Positions 20,760 to 29,755 of a stretch of DNA of 64,000 nucleotides are shown one piece after another. Location of the stretch: contig NZ_CP113941.1 of the NCBI RefSeq assembly GCF_029392675.1, positions 918,001-982,000 on the forward strand, read 5' to 3'. Position 1 is the stretch's first letter. Every line of letters starts with the position of its first letter. The position numbers were made by a program, and so were the translations under genes. The notes under the pieces were generated by a model. That model ran no database searches, was not told where the DNA came from, and worked only from the letters and a program-made list of their open reading frames with translations. This stretch comes from Lactobacillus sp. ESL0684. GTDB lineage: Bacteria; Bacillota; Bacilli; Lactobacillales; Lactobacillaceae.

Positions 20760-21234
20760 AGATGATACAAGACAAACAATTAAATTCTGTGCTTGGTTGA
20801 TAGTATTTTTGGTGCTAGCCTATGTGGTAGCAGTACTAATTTTTTATAAAGCTGGGCAACCTGAAGCAAATAATAATCACGCAACTTCCCAAATTGCTCT
20901 TAAAAAAACCCCTATAAAAGAAGTCCATGACTATTATCATTTAGACAGGGGAGTTAATAGCTATGCCGTTAAGGGAATAGGGAAAAAGCATCAAACTTAT
21001 TATTTTGTTTATTTACCAGGTTCTAAAAAAGGCTATCTGCTTGCAGCTACTGAAGGGGTAAGTGAAACCAAAATCAAACGAGCTTATCAGGCAAAAAAGC
21101 CTGATAATCAGATTACTCAAATTAACTTAGGATGGTACAAGAACAGAGCAGTTTGGGAAGTTACCGCCAAAAGTAAAACTGGTAGCTATCGTTATCAATT
21201 ATATGAATTTAAAAATGGTAGTTTAATATCTTAA
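20752..21234 (+). CDS. TseB/YpmB-like membrane-anchored protein (DUF5590)
   Basis: 160 residues: one N-terminal membrane helix (about 9-32) and an extracellular domain with a PepSY-like repeat pattern (KAGQPEANNNHA linker, then KKGYLLAATEGVSETKIKRAYQAK and YQLYEFKNGSLI). In Bacillus the relative YpmB/TseB regulates cell-wall elongation enzymes and is encoded between dinG and asnS; the same dinG-ypmB-asnS order is seen here, which is the best support. It overlaps dinG by 8 bp. Confidence 0.8.
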   Translation: MIKDDTRQTIKFCAWLIVFLVLAYVVAVLIFYKAGQPEANNNHATSQIALKKTPIKEVHDYYHLDRGVNSYAVKGIGKKHQTYYFVYLPGSKKGYLLAATEGVSETKIKRAYQAKKPDNQITQINLGWYKNRAVWEVTAKSKTGSYRYQLYEFKNGSLIS

Positions 21235-21300
21235 GTCGCCAACTCGCTAAAATTTTGGTATCATTAACTTGATACAATAAGGAAAGTGGAATAAAAGTTT

Positions 21301-22599
21301 ATGACAGAATTAATTTCAATTAAAGATAGTGCTAAATATGTTGATCAAGAAGTCGAAATGCATGTTTGGTTAACAGATAAACGCTCAAGTGGAAAAATTG
21401 TCTTTTTGCAATTACGTGATGGGACGGCCTTTTTCCAAGGAGTAATGCGTAAAAATGATGTTAGTGAAGAGGTTTTTGCAGCAGCTAAGTCATTGCATCA
21501 AGAGGCTAGTTTTTATATTAAGGGGACAATTCACCAAGACGAGCGATCTCATTTTGGTTATGAGATTCAAATCACCGACTTGAAGATTATTACCAATAAT
21601 GAAGACTATCCGATTGGTAATAAAGAACACGGAGTTGATTTCTTATTAGATCATCGGCATTTGTGGCTACGTGGTAAGCGACCATTTGCCATTATGCGTA
21701 TCCGTAATGCTATTTATAAGGCTACGGTTGATTTCTTTGAAAACGAAGGCTTTATTAAGTTTGATGCTCCAATTTTCATGCATTCGGCACCAGAAGGAAC
21801 CACTGAATTATTCCATACTGAGTATTTTGGTGGTGACGCTTATTTGTCTCAATCTGGTCAATTATACGGTGAAGTTGGTGCAGAAGCATTTGGTAAAATT
21901 TTCACTTTTGGTCCAACCTTTAGAGCAGAAGAGTCTAAGACTAGACGTCATTTGACTGAATTTTGGATGATGGAGCCTGAAATGGCCTGGATGCACCAAG
22001 ATGAGTCATTAGACTTACAAGAAAGATTTCTTTCATATGTTGTTAAGCAAGTTATTGAAAATTGTGAATATGAACTAGGAATTTTGGGTCGTGACATTGA
22101 TAAGTTAGCTCCAGCAGCACAAGGAAATTACACCCGTTTATCCTATGATGATGCTGTTAAAATGTTGCAAGATGCTGGTCGTGACTTTAAATGGGGCGAT
22201 GATTTTGGGTCGCCTGATGAAGCTTATATTTCTGAACAATTTGATCGACCATTTTTCATTGTTAATTATCCAACTGCAATTAAGCCGTTTTACATGAAGA
22301 AGAACCCTGATAAACCAGAAGAATATTTATGTGCAGATGTTTTAGCACCTGAAGGTTATGGCGAAATTATGGGTGGCTCTGAGCGCGAAAGTGATTATGA
22401 CACTTTATGTGCTCAATTAGCAGAAGCTGGCTTAAATGAAAAAGATTATAGCTGGTATTTAGATTTACGTAAGTATGGTAGCGTACCACATTCAGGCTTT
22501 GGAATGGGCTTTGAACGTGTTATTGCTTGGATCTGTAAATTGGATCATGTAAGAGAAGCTATTCCATTTCCAAGAACAATTAATCGGATTGAGCCATAG
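21301..22599 (+). CDS. asnS: Asparagine-tRNA ligase
   Basis: Class II aminoacyl-tRNA synthetase charging tRNA-Asn. 432 residues, the standard length. N-terminal OB-fold anticodon-binding domain (1-110), then class II motif 2 in [26 protein letters not shown] and motif 3 in [16 protein letters not shown] near the C-terminus. No T-box-like leader is visible in the 66 bp upstream. A terminator follows at 22621-22654. Confidence 0.96.
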   Translation: MTELISIKDSAKYVDQEVEMHVWLTDKRSSGKIVFLQLRDGTAFFQGVMRKNDVSEEVFAAAKSLHQEASFYIKGTIHQDERSHFGYEIQITDLKIITNNEDYPIGNKEHGVDFLLDHRHLWLRGKRPFAIMRIRNAIYKATVDFFENEGFIKFDAPIFMHSAPEGTTELFHTEYFGGDAYLSQSGQLYGEVGAEAFGKIFTFGPTFRAEESKTRRHLTEFWMMEPEMAWMHQDESLDLQERFLSYVVKQVIENCEYELGILGRDIDKLAPAAQGNYTRLSYDDAVKMLQDAGRDFKWGDDFGSPDEAYISEQFDRPFFIVNYPTAIKPFYMKKNPDKPEEYLCADVLAPEGYGEIMGGSERESDYDTLCAQLAEAGLNEKDYSWYLDLRKYGSVPHSGFGMGFERVIAWICKLDHVREAIPFPRTINRIEP

Positions 22600-22620
22600 A
22601 TTTTAATCAAAGAATAAAAC

Positions 22621-22654
22621 AAAAGTTGAACTAAGAGATTAGTTCAACTTTTTT
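22621..22654 (+). terminator. Terminator after asnS
   Basis: Stem AAAAGTTGAACT paired with AGTTCAACTTTT around an 8-base loop, followed by T residues. The dnaD ribosome binding site begins right after it, so dnaD would be expressed by readthrough or from a promoter I do not see clearly. Confidence 0.85.
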
Positions 22655-22670
22655 AAAGGAGAAAATTAGA

Positions 22671-23312
22671 TTGCATTATAACGACTTTCGCACTTTAGGT
22701 TTTACTACCTTACAAAATGGGTTAATTGCGTATTATTCACAACTAAATATTAGTGATGCAGAATTAATTTTAATCATCCAATTAGAAGCATTTAGTCAAC
22801 GTGGAGACAATTTCCCAGCTGATGAGAAGTTAGCTGCCAATACTAATTTATCACCAGCAGAAGTGACCGGCTTGTTACAAAAATTAATTGACCAAAAATA
22901 CTTAACGATTGATCAAATTACTGATAGCCAGGGTCGCATTGGAAATCGGTATAACCTGAACCCGTTGTACTTGAAACTAGACGATTATTTAGCTAAAAAT
23001 GTTAATCGCCGCTCTGAACCTACTGCAGCAACAAATGAAGCTGCAGAGATTGACAATAGTCCACAAACTCAATTAGCAAGACAATTTGAAATTGAGTTTG
23101 GTCGCTATCTTAGCCCGTTAGAGCGCCAAGAGATTGCTTCTTGGTTAAATGAAGACCATTATCAACCAGAAATTATCAAGCTAGCGTTAAGAGAGGCAGT
23201 TTTAGCTCAAGCATATAGTCTAAAGTATGTTGATCGAGTTTTGCTCAACTGGCAAAGACATAATTTGAAAACCAGCGCAGAAGTCGAGAAGTTTTTACAA
23301 AGGAATCGCTAA
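22671..23312 (+). CDS. dnaD: DnaD-family replication initiation protein
   Basis: Primosomal protein that remodels DNA with DnaA/DnaB during initiation and restart. 213 residues: N-terminal winged-helix DDBH1 domain (about 1-105) and C-terminal DDBH2 domain (about 125-205) with FEIEFGRYLSPLERQEIASWL and the YVDRVLLNW segment. Start is a TTG at 22671, with AAAGGAG 9 bases upstream; no ATG with a comparable site is available. The stop overlaps the nth start (TAATG), the dnaD-nth order also found in Bacillus. Confidence 0.92.
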   Translation: MHYNDFRTLGFTTLQNGLIAYYSQLNISDAELILIIQLEAFSQRGDNFPADEKLAANTNLSPAEVTGLLQKLIDQKYLTIDQITDSQGRIGNRYNLNPLYLKLDDYLAKNVNRRSEPTAATNEAAEIDNSPQTQLARQFEIEFGRYLSPLERQEIASWLNEDHYQPEIIKLALREAVLAQAYSLKYVDRVLLNWQRHNLKTSAEVEKFLQRNR

Positions 23313-23944
23313 TGACTGAAGAAAAATTATTAAGCACAACTACAGCACGCAAAGTGTTGCGAACGATTAATCAGATGTATCCTGATGCGCAAAGTGAGTT
23401 AATTTGGGATAATAATTTTCATTTGCTCTGTGCGGTTCTGATGAGTGCACAGACAACCGATAAGATGGTCAATCGTGTCATGCCGAAATTTATTAAGGAT
23501 TATCCTAACCCTCAAAAGTTGGCTGAAGCGTCAATAGCAGAAATTGAAAATCACATTGCGCAAATCGGACTTTATCGTTCTAAAGCCAAGCACCTAAAAG
23601 CAACGGCGCAAATATTAGTCGATCAATATGATAGCCAGGTTCCAAAAGATAAACAAATTTTGGTGACTTTACCTGGAGTTGGAGTTAAGACTGCTAATGT
23701 GGTCTTAGCAGATGGTTTTGGTATACCAGCTATTGCAGTTGATACACATGTCTCACGAATTGCTAAACGATTTAAGATTGTACCGCAGGATGCTAAACCA
23801 TTTGAGATTGAACATCGATTAGAACAAATTCTGCCAGAGGACGAGTGGATTCATACCCATCACGCACTGATTTTATTTGGGAGATATTCAATGACTGCTC
23901 GAGATAAAAATGATCCTTACACTTATTTAAAAAGAGAAAATTAA
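23312..23944 (+). CDS. nth: Endonuclease III lacking the iron-sulfur cluster cysteines
   Basis: DNA glycosylase/AP lyase of base-excision repair for oxidised pyrimidines. 210 residues. The helix-hairpin-helix LPGVGVKTANV (120-130) carries catalytic Lys126 and the downstream catalytic Asp144 in AIAVDTHVSR. The C-terminal cluster loop, Cys-x6-Cys-x2-Cys-x5-Cys in E. coli, is replaced by FGRYSMTARDKNDPYTYLK (189-207) with no cysteine; the whole protein has only Cys40. It is cotranscribed with dnaD and shares the terminator at 23955-23994 with pbp1A. Confidence 0.93.
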   Translation: MTEEKLLSTTTARKVLRTINQMYPDAQSELIWDNNFHLLCAVLMSAQTTDKMVNRVMPKFIKDYPNPQKLAEASIAEIENHIAQIGLYRSKAKHLKATAQILVDQYDSQVPKDKQILVTLPGVGVKTANVVLADGFGIPAIAVDTHVSRIAKRFKIVPQDAKPFEIEHRLEQILPEDEWIHTHHALILFGRYSMTARDKNDPYTYLKREN

Positions 23945-23954
23945 TTTATGGGAA

Positions 23955-23994
23955 AACAAAAAAACGACAACTTTGATGTTGCCGTTTTTTTGTT
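23955..23994. terminator. Bidirectional terminator between nth and pbp1A
   Basis: A 17-bp stem with one mismatch (AACAAAAAAACGACAAC with GTTGCCGTTTTTTTGTT) and loop TTTGAT; T runs on both strands. Confidence 0.9.
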
Positions 23995-23998
23995 ATGT

Positions 23999-26368
23999 TT
24001 AATGATGATCATGAGTATTATTTTCGTTATTGGTATTATTAGATTCGGGTCGATTATTATTCTGATTAGTTGAATTTGAATTAGGACGTGAATTGTTACC
24101 AGAATTAGAATGCTGTTGATCAGAAGATTGGTTTTGATCGCGATGATCATCATTATCATTATGTTGGTCAGAATGGCGTTGATTATGACTTGCTTGTGAG
24201 TTTGAACCATCTTGTCCAGCATTATTACGATTATTAGCATAATTGGCTTGCGTGTTAGTCGTCGAGGTAGTGTTATTAGAATTAACTTCCTCATCGTCTT
24301 CGTCATAGCCAGTATCATCTACTATACCAGCCGGTGCATGACCACGAACAAATAATTGCCATTGACCAGTGTTAGAAACTTCAGGCGGATTAGAGTTCTT
24401 AACGATACGTGCCCTAATAACTGAGTCAGGTTTCTCCCAATCAGTATTTTCTTTGTTTTGCATTAAATATGTCATCATGCTTTTATAAATTAATTGCGCA
24501 GATTGCTGACCAATACCAGAGATGGTTCCATCCTTGAGATTATCATAACCAGTCCAAACCCCCATTGAGTAGCTTTGCGTGTAACCTACAAACCAAGAAT
24601 CCTTGGGTGTTGAAGCATATCCTGGATAACGAGCAAGATCTTGATCTGAATATTTAACTGAGCCAGTTTTGCCCGCTTGGTGCAGACCAGGTATTTTAGC
24701 ACTAGTTCCAGAGCCAGTCTTAATAACTCCTTTAAGCATGTCGGTAATCATATAGGCAGTCGACTTTTTCATTACTCGAACACCTGCTGAATCATAATTT
24801 CGGGTTAAGCCATCAGGTGTTTCAATTTTAGACACAAATTGTGGCTTATGATAAACTCCCATTGCTGCAAAAGCACTAAATGCACCAGCCATTTGAGTAC
24901 TAGAAGCATTGGCTCCAATTGCAACAGATAGACCAGAATGTTTAGGTACATCAATTCCTAGGTTACGAGCAAATTTAGATGCTTTTTTAATACCGACTTC
25001 TTGTAATGTCTTGACGGCTGGCACGTTACGGGATTGTTCTAATGCATGACGCATGGTCATTAGACCGTCATACTTGTTATCCCAGTCATAGAGTTGCACA
25101 TTAGTACCAGGATAGTGGTACTTACTATCATCTAAAGTCTTGGCAGTTGACCAATTCAGATATTGAATTGCTGGACCATAATCTAGCACTGGCTTGATCG
25201 AAGATCCTGTCGAACGACTAGTTTGTACGGCACGGTTAAGCCCTAACTGAACAGACGAGGGGAGTTTGCGTCCACCTAAAATTGCAATCACATGGCCATT
25301 ACTTGGATCGACAACAGTTGCCCCAATTTGCATTTTGTCACTGGTAAAAGGAACCTGTCCATTATTGGCTAAATCATGCAGTTTGTTTTGAGCAGCTTGG
25401 TTGATATTAACCGTAATTTTTAAATTGTCACGATATGGATCAAAGCCTTTTTCCTGAACTTCGGCAACCGTTTCTTTAATGTATGGATCATCAATTTTGC
25501 GTAAATCAGATTGCGCCTTTTGGCTATGATACTTTAGCCCTTTTTTAATACTTTGCTTTCTGGCTTGGTCATATTGCTTTTGAGTGATTTTTTTATTATC
25601 AAGCATGGCTTTTAAGACTATGTTACGCCGATATTTAGCGTATTTAGGATAAGTATATGGATTGTAGGCAGTGGGGCGATTCGGCATTCCTGCTAAGAGT
25701 GCTGTTTGAGCTAAGTCAAGCTGCCCGATTTTCTTACCATAATAGTAGTTTGCGGCAGTGCCAATACCGTAATTGCCATAATTCATATAGACCTTATTGA
25801 TATAAAATTCTAATATTTGGTCGTGAGAATATTCTCGCTGAACGCGCATGGCTAACCATGCTTCTTGAGCTTTACGCCGCAAAGTACGTTGGGAGTCTTT
25901 AGTTGAAAAAACGGTTAACTTGACCAATTGTTGAGTAATAGTTGATCCTCCGGCAGAAATATCCTTGTTCTTAGCATTAGTCAGCATCGAACTGACGATT
26001 CTAATAGGATCAACACCTAACTTATCTTGATAAAATCGCTTATCTTCAACAGAAACAATCGCATCTTTTAATAAGCGTAATTGCGGATCATCCTTAACAT
26101 AAATTCTTTTTTCAGAACCTAAAGATAATAAAAACTTGCCATCAGTCGTATAAAGTCCGGAAGAACCACCGCTTTCTAGCTGTGCCTGACTAATATTAGG
26201 CGCATCTTTAGCATAATAGGCAAAAAGACCTACTCCAGAAATTACTAATAATAAAACGGCTAGAAAAAACCATTTCAAAATTCTACGCCATAGTGGTTTA
26301 GGCTGCTTTTGACGGTATTCTTTACGTGATTGCCGTTGATTATTTGAATTATTATCATTACTTGTCAT
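23999..26368 (-). CDS. pbp1A: Class A penicillin-binding protein 1A
   Basis: Bifunctional peptidoglycan glycosyltransferase/transpeptidase at the outer membrane face. About 789 residues: cytoplasmic tail, membrane helix (about 28-50), GT51 domain with EDKRFYQDKLGVDP and GGSTITQQLVK, then the transpeptidase with SxxK in GSSIKPVLDYGP, the SRN box and KTGS in QAGKTGSVKYS. The last 95 or so residues are an extracellular Asn/Ser/Gln/His-rich low-complexity tail. I chose ATG 26368 (AGGAAA upstream) over the in-frame codon at 26407. It overlaps the 3' end of recU by 11 bp, the conserved recU-pbp1A pair. Confidence 0.93.
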   Translation of the reverse strand: MTSNDNNSNNQRQSRKEYRQKQPKPLWRRILKWFFLAVLLLVISGVGLFAYYAKDAPNISQAQLESGGSSGLYTTDGKFLLSLGSEKRIYVKDDPQLRLLKDAIVSVEDKRFYQDKLGVDPIRIVSSMLTNAKNKDISAGGSTITQQLVKLTVFSTKDSQRTLRRKAQEAWLAMRVQREYSHDQILEFYINKVYMNYGNYGIGTAANYYYGKKIGQLDLAQTALLAGMPNRPTAYNPYTYPKYAKYRRNIVLKAMLDNKKITQKQYDQARKQSIKKGLKYHSQKAQSDLRKIDDPYIKETVAEVQEKGFDPYRDNLKITVNINQAAQNKLHDLANNGQVPFTSDKMQIGATVVDPSNGHVIAILGGRKLPSSVQLGLNRAVQTSRSTGSSIKPVLDYGPAIQYLNWSTAKTLDDSKYHYPGTNVQLYDWDNKYDGLMTMRHALEQSRNVPAVKTLQEVGIKKASKFARNLGIDVPKHSGLSVAIGANASSTQMAGAFSAFAAMGVYHKPQFVSKIETPDGLTRNYDSAGVRVMKKSTAYMITDMLKGVIKTGSGTSAKIPGLHQAGKTGSVKYSDQDLARYPGYASTPKDSWFVGYTQSYSMGVWTGYDNLKDGTISGIGQQSAQLIYKSMMTYLMQNKENTDWEKPDSVIRARIVKNSNPPEVSNTGQWQLFVRGHAPAGIVDDTGYDEDDEEVNSNNTTSTTNTQANYANNRNNAGQDGSNSQASHNQRHSDQHNDNDDHRDQNQSSDQQHSNSGNNSRPNSNSTNQNNNRPESNNTNNENNTHDHH

Positions 26369-26987
26369 TGTTTGATTTCCTATCTGCAATAAAATGATCG
26401 ACCGCAATTAGGTACGGTAGCGTAGGCTGAAATCCTGTTTTAATTTCAACTGATTGTTGCACAACTTCTGCTAAAGTTACTGAACTCTTATTTTTAGTCC
26501 ACCAAGCCTTAATAATAAAATCGGCTGGTGTCACAAAATACCTCTTTAAGGAGGTAAAACCAATAATAGTAAAGCAAATTCCACGTTGTTTTAAACATTG
26601 ATCCAAATGAACAACTTGGTGTTCATGAAAATTTTTCAACGGAAAATTAGTTTTGTTTTTAGTTTCTTTGGCTTCAAAGTCCAAATAATAACCTTGATAA
26701 ACGCCATTATAATCTGTTGTAGACTCTTGACGAAAGTATGCTTCTTTAATTACTGCTCGTGAACGCTTAGGATAGTCGACTTTAACTATTTGGATTGGAG
26801 TCGGTTTTTTATGAACAATTGCGATTTCTTTTGTCCGATAATATTGATTGGACTCATTAATCATCTGTTCCAAAGTCATCCCGCGATCAGAAAAATTACT
26901 ATTTTTGCGGTGCTGACTTCTTAAGTTAGTTTTTGCTATCTTAGAATCATGAAAAGCTGCTGAAAAGCCGCTAGGATATTTGACCAT
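26358..26987 (-). CDS. recU: RecU Holliday junction resolvase
   Basis: Cleaves four-way junctions in recombination and chromosome segregation. About 209 residues from MVKYPSGFSAAFHD, the family-typical start. ATG 26987 is preceded by AGGAG at 7 bases; the open frame runs on upstream to 27062 but has no site there. The nuclease core is DYNGVYQGYYLDFEAKETK with the Asp and the E-x-K pair, followed by NFHEHQVVHL. Translationally coupled to pbp1A and divergent from the ypsA-like gene, an arrangement known from Bacillus. Confidence 0.92.
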   Translation of the reverse strand: MVKYPSGFSAAFHDSKIAKTNLRSQHRKNSNFSDRGMTLEQMINESNQYYRTKEIAIVHKKPTPIQIVKVDYPKRSRAVIKEAYFRQESTTDYNGVYQGYYLDFEAKETKNKTNFPLKNFHEHQVVHLDQCLKQRGICFTIIGFTSLKRYFVTPADFIIKAWWTKNKSSVTLAEVVQQSVEIKTGFQPTLPYLIAVDHFIADRKSNNDK

Positions 26988-27056
26988 TATCTTCACTCCT
27001 GCTAGCATTATAACAATAAAGAAAAAGTTTTTGAATAAGGAGCTAGCTGTTTTATT

Positions 27057-27626
27057 ATGCAACGACTGTGGGTCACGGGTTATCGTAATTACGAATTAAA
27101 TACTTTTGGTGACAAAGATCCCAAGATAGCAGTAATTAAAGCTGTATTAAAAAAGCAGATGGTTAATTTACTTGAATGTGGACAACTTGATTGGGTAATT
27201 ACCGGTGCTAATTTAGGTATCGAGCAATGGAGTTGCGAGGTTGCCTTGCAGTTGCGTAAGCAATATCCATTGAGAGTTTCAATTATTACTCCGTACGAAG
27301 ACTTTGCTAAACGTTGGAATGAAAGTAATCAGGCTAAGCTCTTACAACTGCAGCAGCAAGTTGATTTTTTTGCTAGCACTTCTAGTCAGCCTTATCAAAA
27401 TTCAGTTCAATTGCGGAATTATCAAAACTTTATGTTGCTTCATACTGATCGAGCCCTAATGATTTATGACCCAGAACAAGAAGGCAAGCCTAAATTTGAT
27501 TATAGTTTAATCAAAAAGTACCAGGAAACCAAGCAATATCCGCTTGAATTAATCGATTTTTATGATTTACAAGATGCTGCTGAAGAATATCAAGCTGAAC
27601 AATCAGAAAACAATTTTAATGAATAA
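27057..27626 (+). CDS. YpsA-like protein (DUF1273, SLOG superfamily)
   Basis: 189 residues with a Rossmann-like SLOG fold: LWVTGYRNYEL near the start, VITGANLGIEQWSCEVALQL (about 43-62) as the glycine-containing nucleotide-binding loop, and SIITPYEDFAKRWNE after it. In Bacillus YpsA is linked to cell division next to GpsB; here gpsB follows directly after 89 bp, giving the same order recU/ypsA/gpsB. Biochemical activity is unknown. AAGGAG sits about 14 bases before the ATG, a long spacing. Confidence 0.88.
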   Translation: MQRLWVTGYRNYELNTFGDKDPKIAVIKAVLKKQMVNLLECGQLDWVITGANLGIEQWSCEVALQLRKQYPLRVSIITPYEDFAKRWNESNQAKLLQLQQQVDFFASTSSQPYQNSVQLRNYQNFMLLHTDRALMIYDPEQEGKPKFDYSLIKKYQETKQYPLELIDFYDLQDAAEEYQAEQSENNFNE

Positions 27627-27715
27627 CTTAAAGTTTGTCTAAAGTTAACTTTTAGGTTTTAAGCAATTGCAGTTTTTGTTAAAATAGAGAGGAAAAATAA
27701 AGGAGTTGCAGCGTA

Positions 27716-28165
27716 ATGGCGGATTTAAATGATATTAGTTTATCAACACAAGATATTCTCAAAAAGCAATTTAAAACCAAAGTAAAGGGCATTGATCCAG
27801 ATGAAGTTGATGCTTTTTTGGATCAAATAATTGCTGATTATGATACTTTTGAACAGATTATTGAAGATCTTTATGGTCAAATTGGGAAACTACAAGGCGA
27901 ATTGATGACTGACCAAAGAAAGACTCAAGACTTGCAGCAAAAAAATCAGGATCAATCAAGTAGACAACGACTTAACCAGTCCGAAGATGTAAGGACGTAT
28001 ATTCCAACCAGTAGGAACAGTTCTTCAAACTTTGCCTCTGCTAATAGTAAGCAAGAGCCACAGACTGAAAGGTCAACTAATATGGCTATTATTCAGCGAA
28101 TTTCGACTCTTGAGCGCAAAGTCTATAATTTAGAACAATTAGTTTCAGGGTTACAAAAACAGTAA
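27716..28165 (+). CDS. gpsB: Cell division protein GpsB
   Basis: DivIVA-like coiled-coil adaptor that coordinates septal and lateral wall synthesis, often by binding class A penicillin-binding proteins. 149 residues: N-terminal DivIVA-like domain with LKKQFKTKVKGIDPDEVDAFLDQI (16-39), a coiled coil to about residue 75, a Gln/Ser/Asn-rich linker, and the C-terminal helix MAIIQRISTLERKVYNLEQLV. GGAGTTGC precedes the ATG. pbp1A, a likely partner, is 1.3 kb away. The promoter of the RNase P RNA lies within its last codons. Confidence 0.93.
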   Translation: MADLNDISLSTQDILKKQFKTKVKGIDPDEVDAFLDQIIADYDTFEQIIEDLYGQIGKLQGELMTDQRKTQDLQQKNQDQSSRQRLNQSEDVRTYIPTSRNSSSNFASANSKQEPQTERSTNMAIIQRISTLERKVYNLEQLVSGLQKQ

Positions 28166-28178
28166 ATTTTGCTATAAT
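28151..28178 (+). promoter_or_regulatory. Promoter of the RNase P RNA gene
   Basis: TTACAA (28151-28156), 16 bases, TATAAT (28173-28178); the predicted start is about 28185, the 5' end of the RNA. The -35 box lies inside the last codons of gpsB. Confidence 0.75.
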
Positions 28179-28185
28179 ATGTATC

Positions 28186-28571
28186 GGTGTTAATTTTGAG
28201 TAGTCGCTGTTTGGCAAATTTGCTGAACTGAGGAAAGTCCACGCACACACAAGCTGCGATGCTTGTAGTGATCGTATTTAGCCCAACAAGCTAAAGAATG
28301 TTAAATTACGGCGGAAAAAGTGCTAAGTCTATTCAACGATATGCACGATTATCCTGAAAAGTGCCACAGTGACGGAGCAGTGATGGAAACATTACTGGTG
28401 GAACGAGGTAAACCCTGCGAGTGTGCAACCCAAATTTGGTAGGGGCGTCTCAACCTAGGGAATTGAACTAAAGGTTGGATTACTTTTTAATTAAAAGTAA
28501 AGATAGATGGCTGCTGAAAGCGGCTTGGCCAAGGCTGCTGGAACAGAACGTGGCTTATAAAAATTTACACA
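28186..28571 (+). ncRNA. rnpB: RNase P RNA, class B (Bacillus type)
   Basis: Catalytic RNA of RNase P that matures tRNA 5' ends. Conserved blocks in order: GAGTAGTCGCTG at the 5' side, GAACTGAGGAAAGTCCACGC, GTGACGGAGC-type centre (AGTGACGGAGCAGTGATGG), GGTAAACCCTGCGAG, AACCCAAATTTGGTAGGGG, and near the 3' end GCTGGAACAGAACGTGGCTTA. The 5' GTGTTAATTTT can pair with the 3' AAAATTTACAC as helix P1, which sets the ends to within a few bases. The class B-specific arrangement fits a lactobacillus. No gene overlaps it. Confidence 0.95.
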
Positions 28572-28574
28572 GGC

Positions 28575-28609
28575 AGCGTTGAGCTTTTCAAAGGGCTCAA
28601 CGCTTTTTT
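28575..28609 (+). terminator. Terminator of rnpB
   Basis: Stem AGCGTTGAGC with GCTCAACGCT, loop TTTTCAAAGG, followed by a T run, directly downstream of the RNase P RNA. Confidence 0.9.
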
Positions 28610-28630
28610 AAAAATGAAAAGAGCTAAATT

Positions 28631-29755
28631 ATGAAGCAATATCAACTTTATACCACAATGGGTGCTGGATTTGAAAGCGTAGTTGCCAAGGAACTAAATA
28701 CTTTAGGTTATGAAACACGAACTGAAAACGGACGAGTGTTTTTTCAAGGCGGGCAAACAGATATCGTCAAAACTAACTTATGGCTTAGAACCGCCGATCG
28801 AGTTAAAATTTTACTCAAAGAGTTTAAAGCAACAGACTTTGATACACTATATAATGAAGTCTACGAACTCGATTGGGCTGCCTTGTTACCAGTAGATGCT
28901 AAGTTTCCAGTTCAAGGACGTTCCGTTAGATCAAAGCTTCACTCTGAACCTGGGATTCAATCAATTGTAAAAAAGGCGATTGTTAATAAGATGGCACAGC
29001 AATATCATCGTCGGGGTTTTTTGCCCGAAAGCGGTAATGAATATCCGCTTGATGTTCACTTGTACAAGGATACTGCTCGAATTTCCCTTGATACCACTGG
29101 TGCAAGTTTATTTAAGCGTGGCTATCGAATTGAACACGGTGGAGCGCCACTCAAAGAAAATTTTGCGGCTAGTTTGCTAAAATTAACCCCTTATGATGGT
29201 AGCCATCCTCTGATTGACCCAATGACAGGTTCTGGTACTTTAGCAATCGAAGCCGCGCTAATTGCTAAAAATATTGCACCTGGTACTTGGCGTAAATTTG
29301 CCTTTGATGGGTTTGACTGGTTTGATCCCAAATTACACGACGTAGCATTAGCAGAAGCCAAAAGTAAAGAAAAGGCGCTTGAATCACCAATTTTAGCTAG
29401 TGATATTGATCAGTCAATCTTAGAAATCGCCAAATTAAATGCTAATAATGCTGGTGTATTGCAGGATATTGATTTTAAACAAGTTGCTGTTAAAGACTTC
29501 ACGACTGATTTGAAAAACGGTGTAATTATTGCTAATCCTCCATATGGTAAACGCTTAAAGGATAAAGAAAGTGTAGCTGAGCTTTATCACCAAATGGGAA
29601 CAGTTTTTCAAAAGTATCCTGACTTTAGTCAATATTATTTAGTTGGAGATCCAGATTTTGAAAAAGAATTTGGCAAGCGTGCTACTAAAAAGCGTAAATT
29701 ATTTAATGGTAATTTGCGTGTTGACTTTTATCAGTATTGGGCTAATAAAAAATGA
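28631..29755 (+). CDS. THUMP-domain RlmL-like rRNA guanine-N2 methyltransferase (YpsC)
   Basis: 374 residues. N-terminal THUMP RNA-binding domain (about 1-155), then a class I methyltransferase with SAM loop DPMTGSGTLAIEAALIA (195-211), DIDQSILEIAKLNA and the N6/N2-methylase motif NPPYGKRL near residue 303. This is the YpsC/RlmL-N group, predicted to make m2G in 23S rRNA. It overlaps the phosphoesterase gene by 4 bp. The rnpB-ypsC adjacency is also that of Bacillus. Confidence 0.9.
   Translation: MKQYQLYTTMGAGFESVVAKELNTLGYETRTENGRVFFQGGQTDIVKTNLWLRTADRVKILLKEFKATDFDTLYNEVYELDWAALLPVDAKFPVQGRSVRSKLHSEPGIQSIVKKAIVNKMAQQYHRRGFLPESGNEYPLDVHLYKDTARISLDTTGASLFKRGYRIEHGGAPLKENFAASLLKLTPYDGSHPLIDPMTGSGTLAIEAALIAKNIAPGTWRKFAFDGFDWFDPKLHDVALAEAKSKEKALESPILASDIDQSILEIAKLNANNAGVLQDIDFKQVAVKDFTTDLKNGVIIANPPYGKRLKDKESVAELYHQMGTVFQKYPDFSQYYLVGDPDFEKEFGKRATKKRKLFNGNLRVDFYQYWANKK

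Noticed and set aside
23941-24318. 125-codon minus-strand frame opposite the nth/pbp1A ends
   Set aside because: A shadow of the repetitive pbp1A tail in another frame; made mainly of Ile, Met and Leu.
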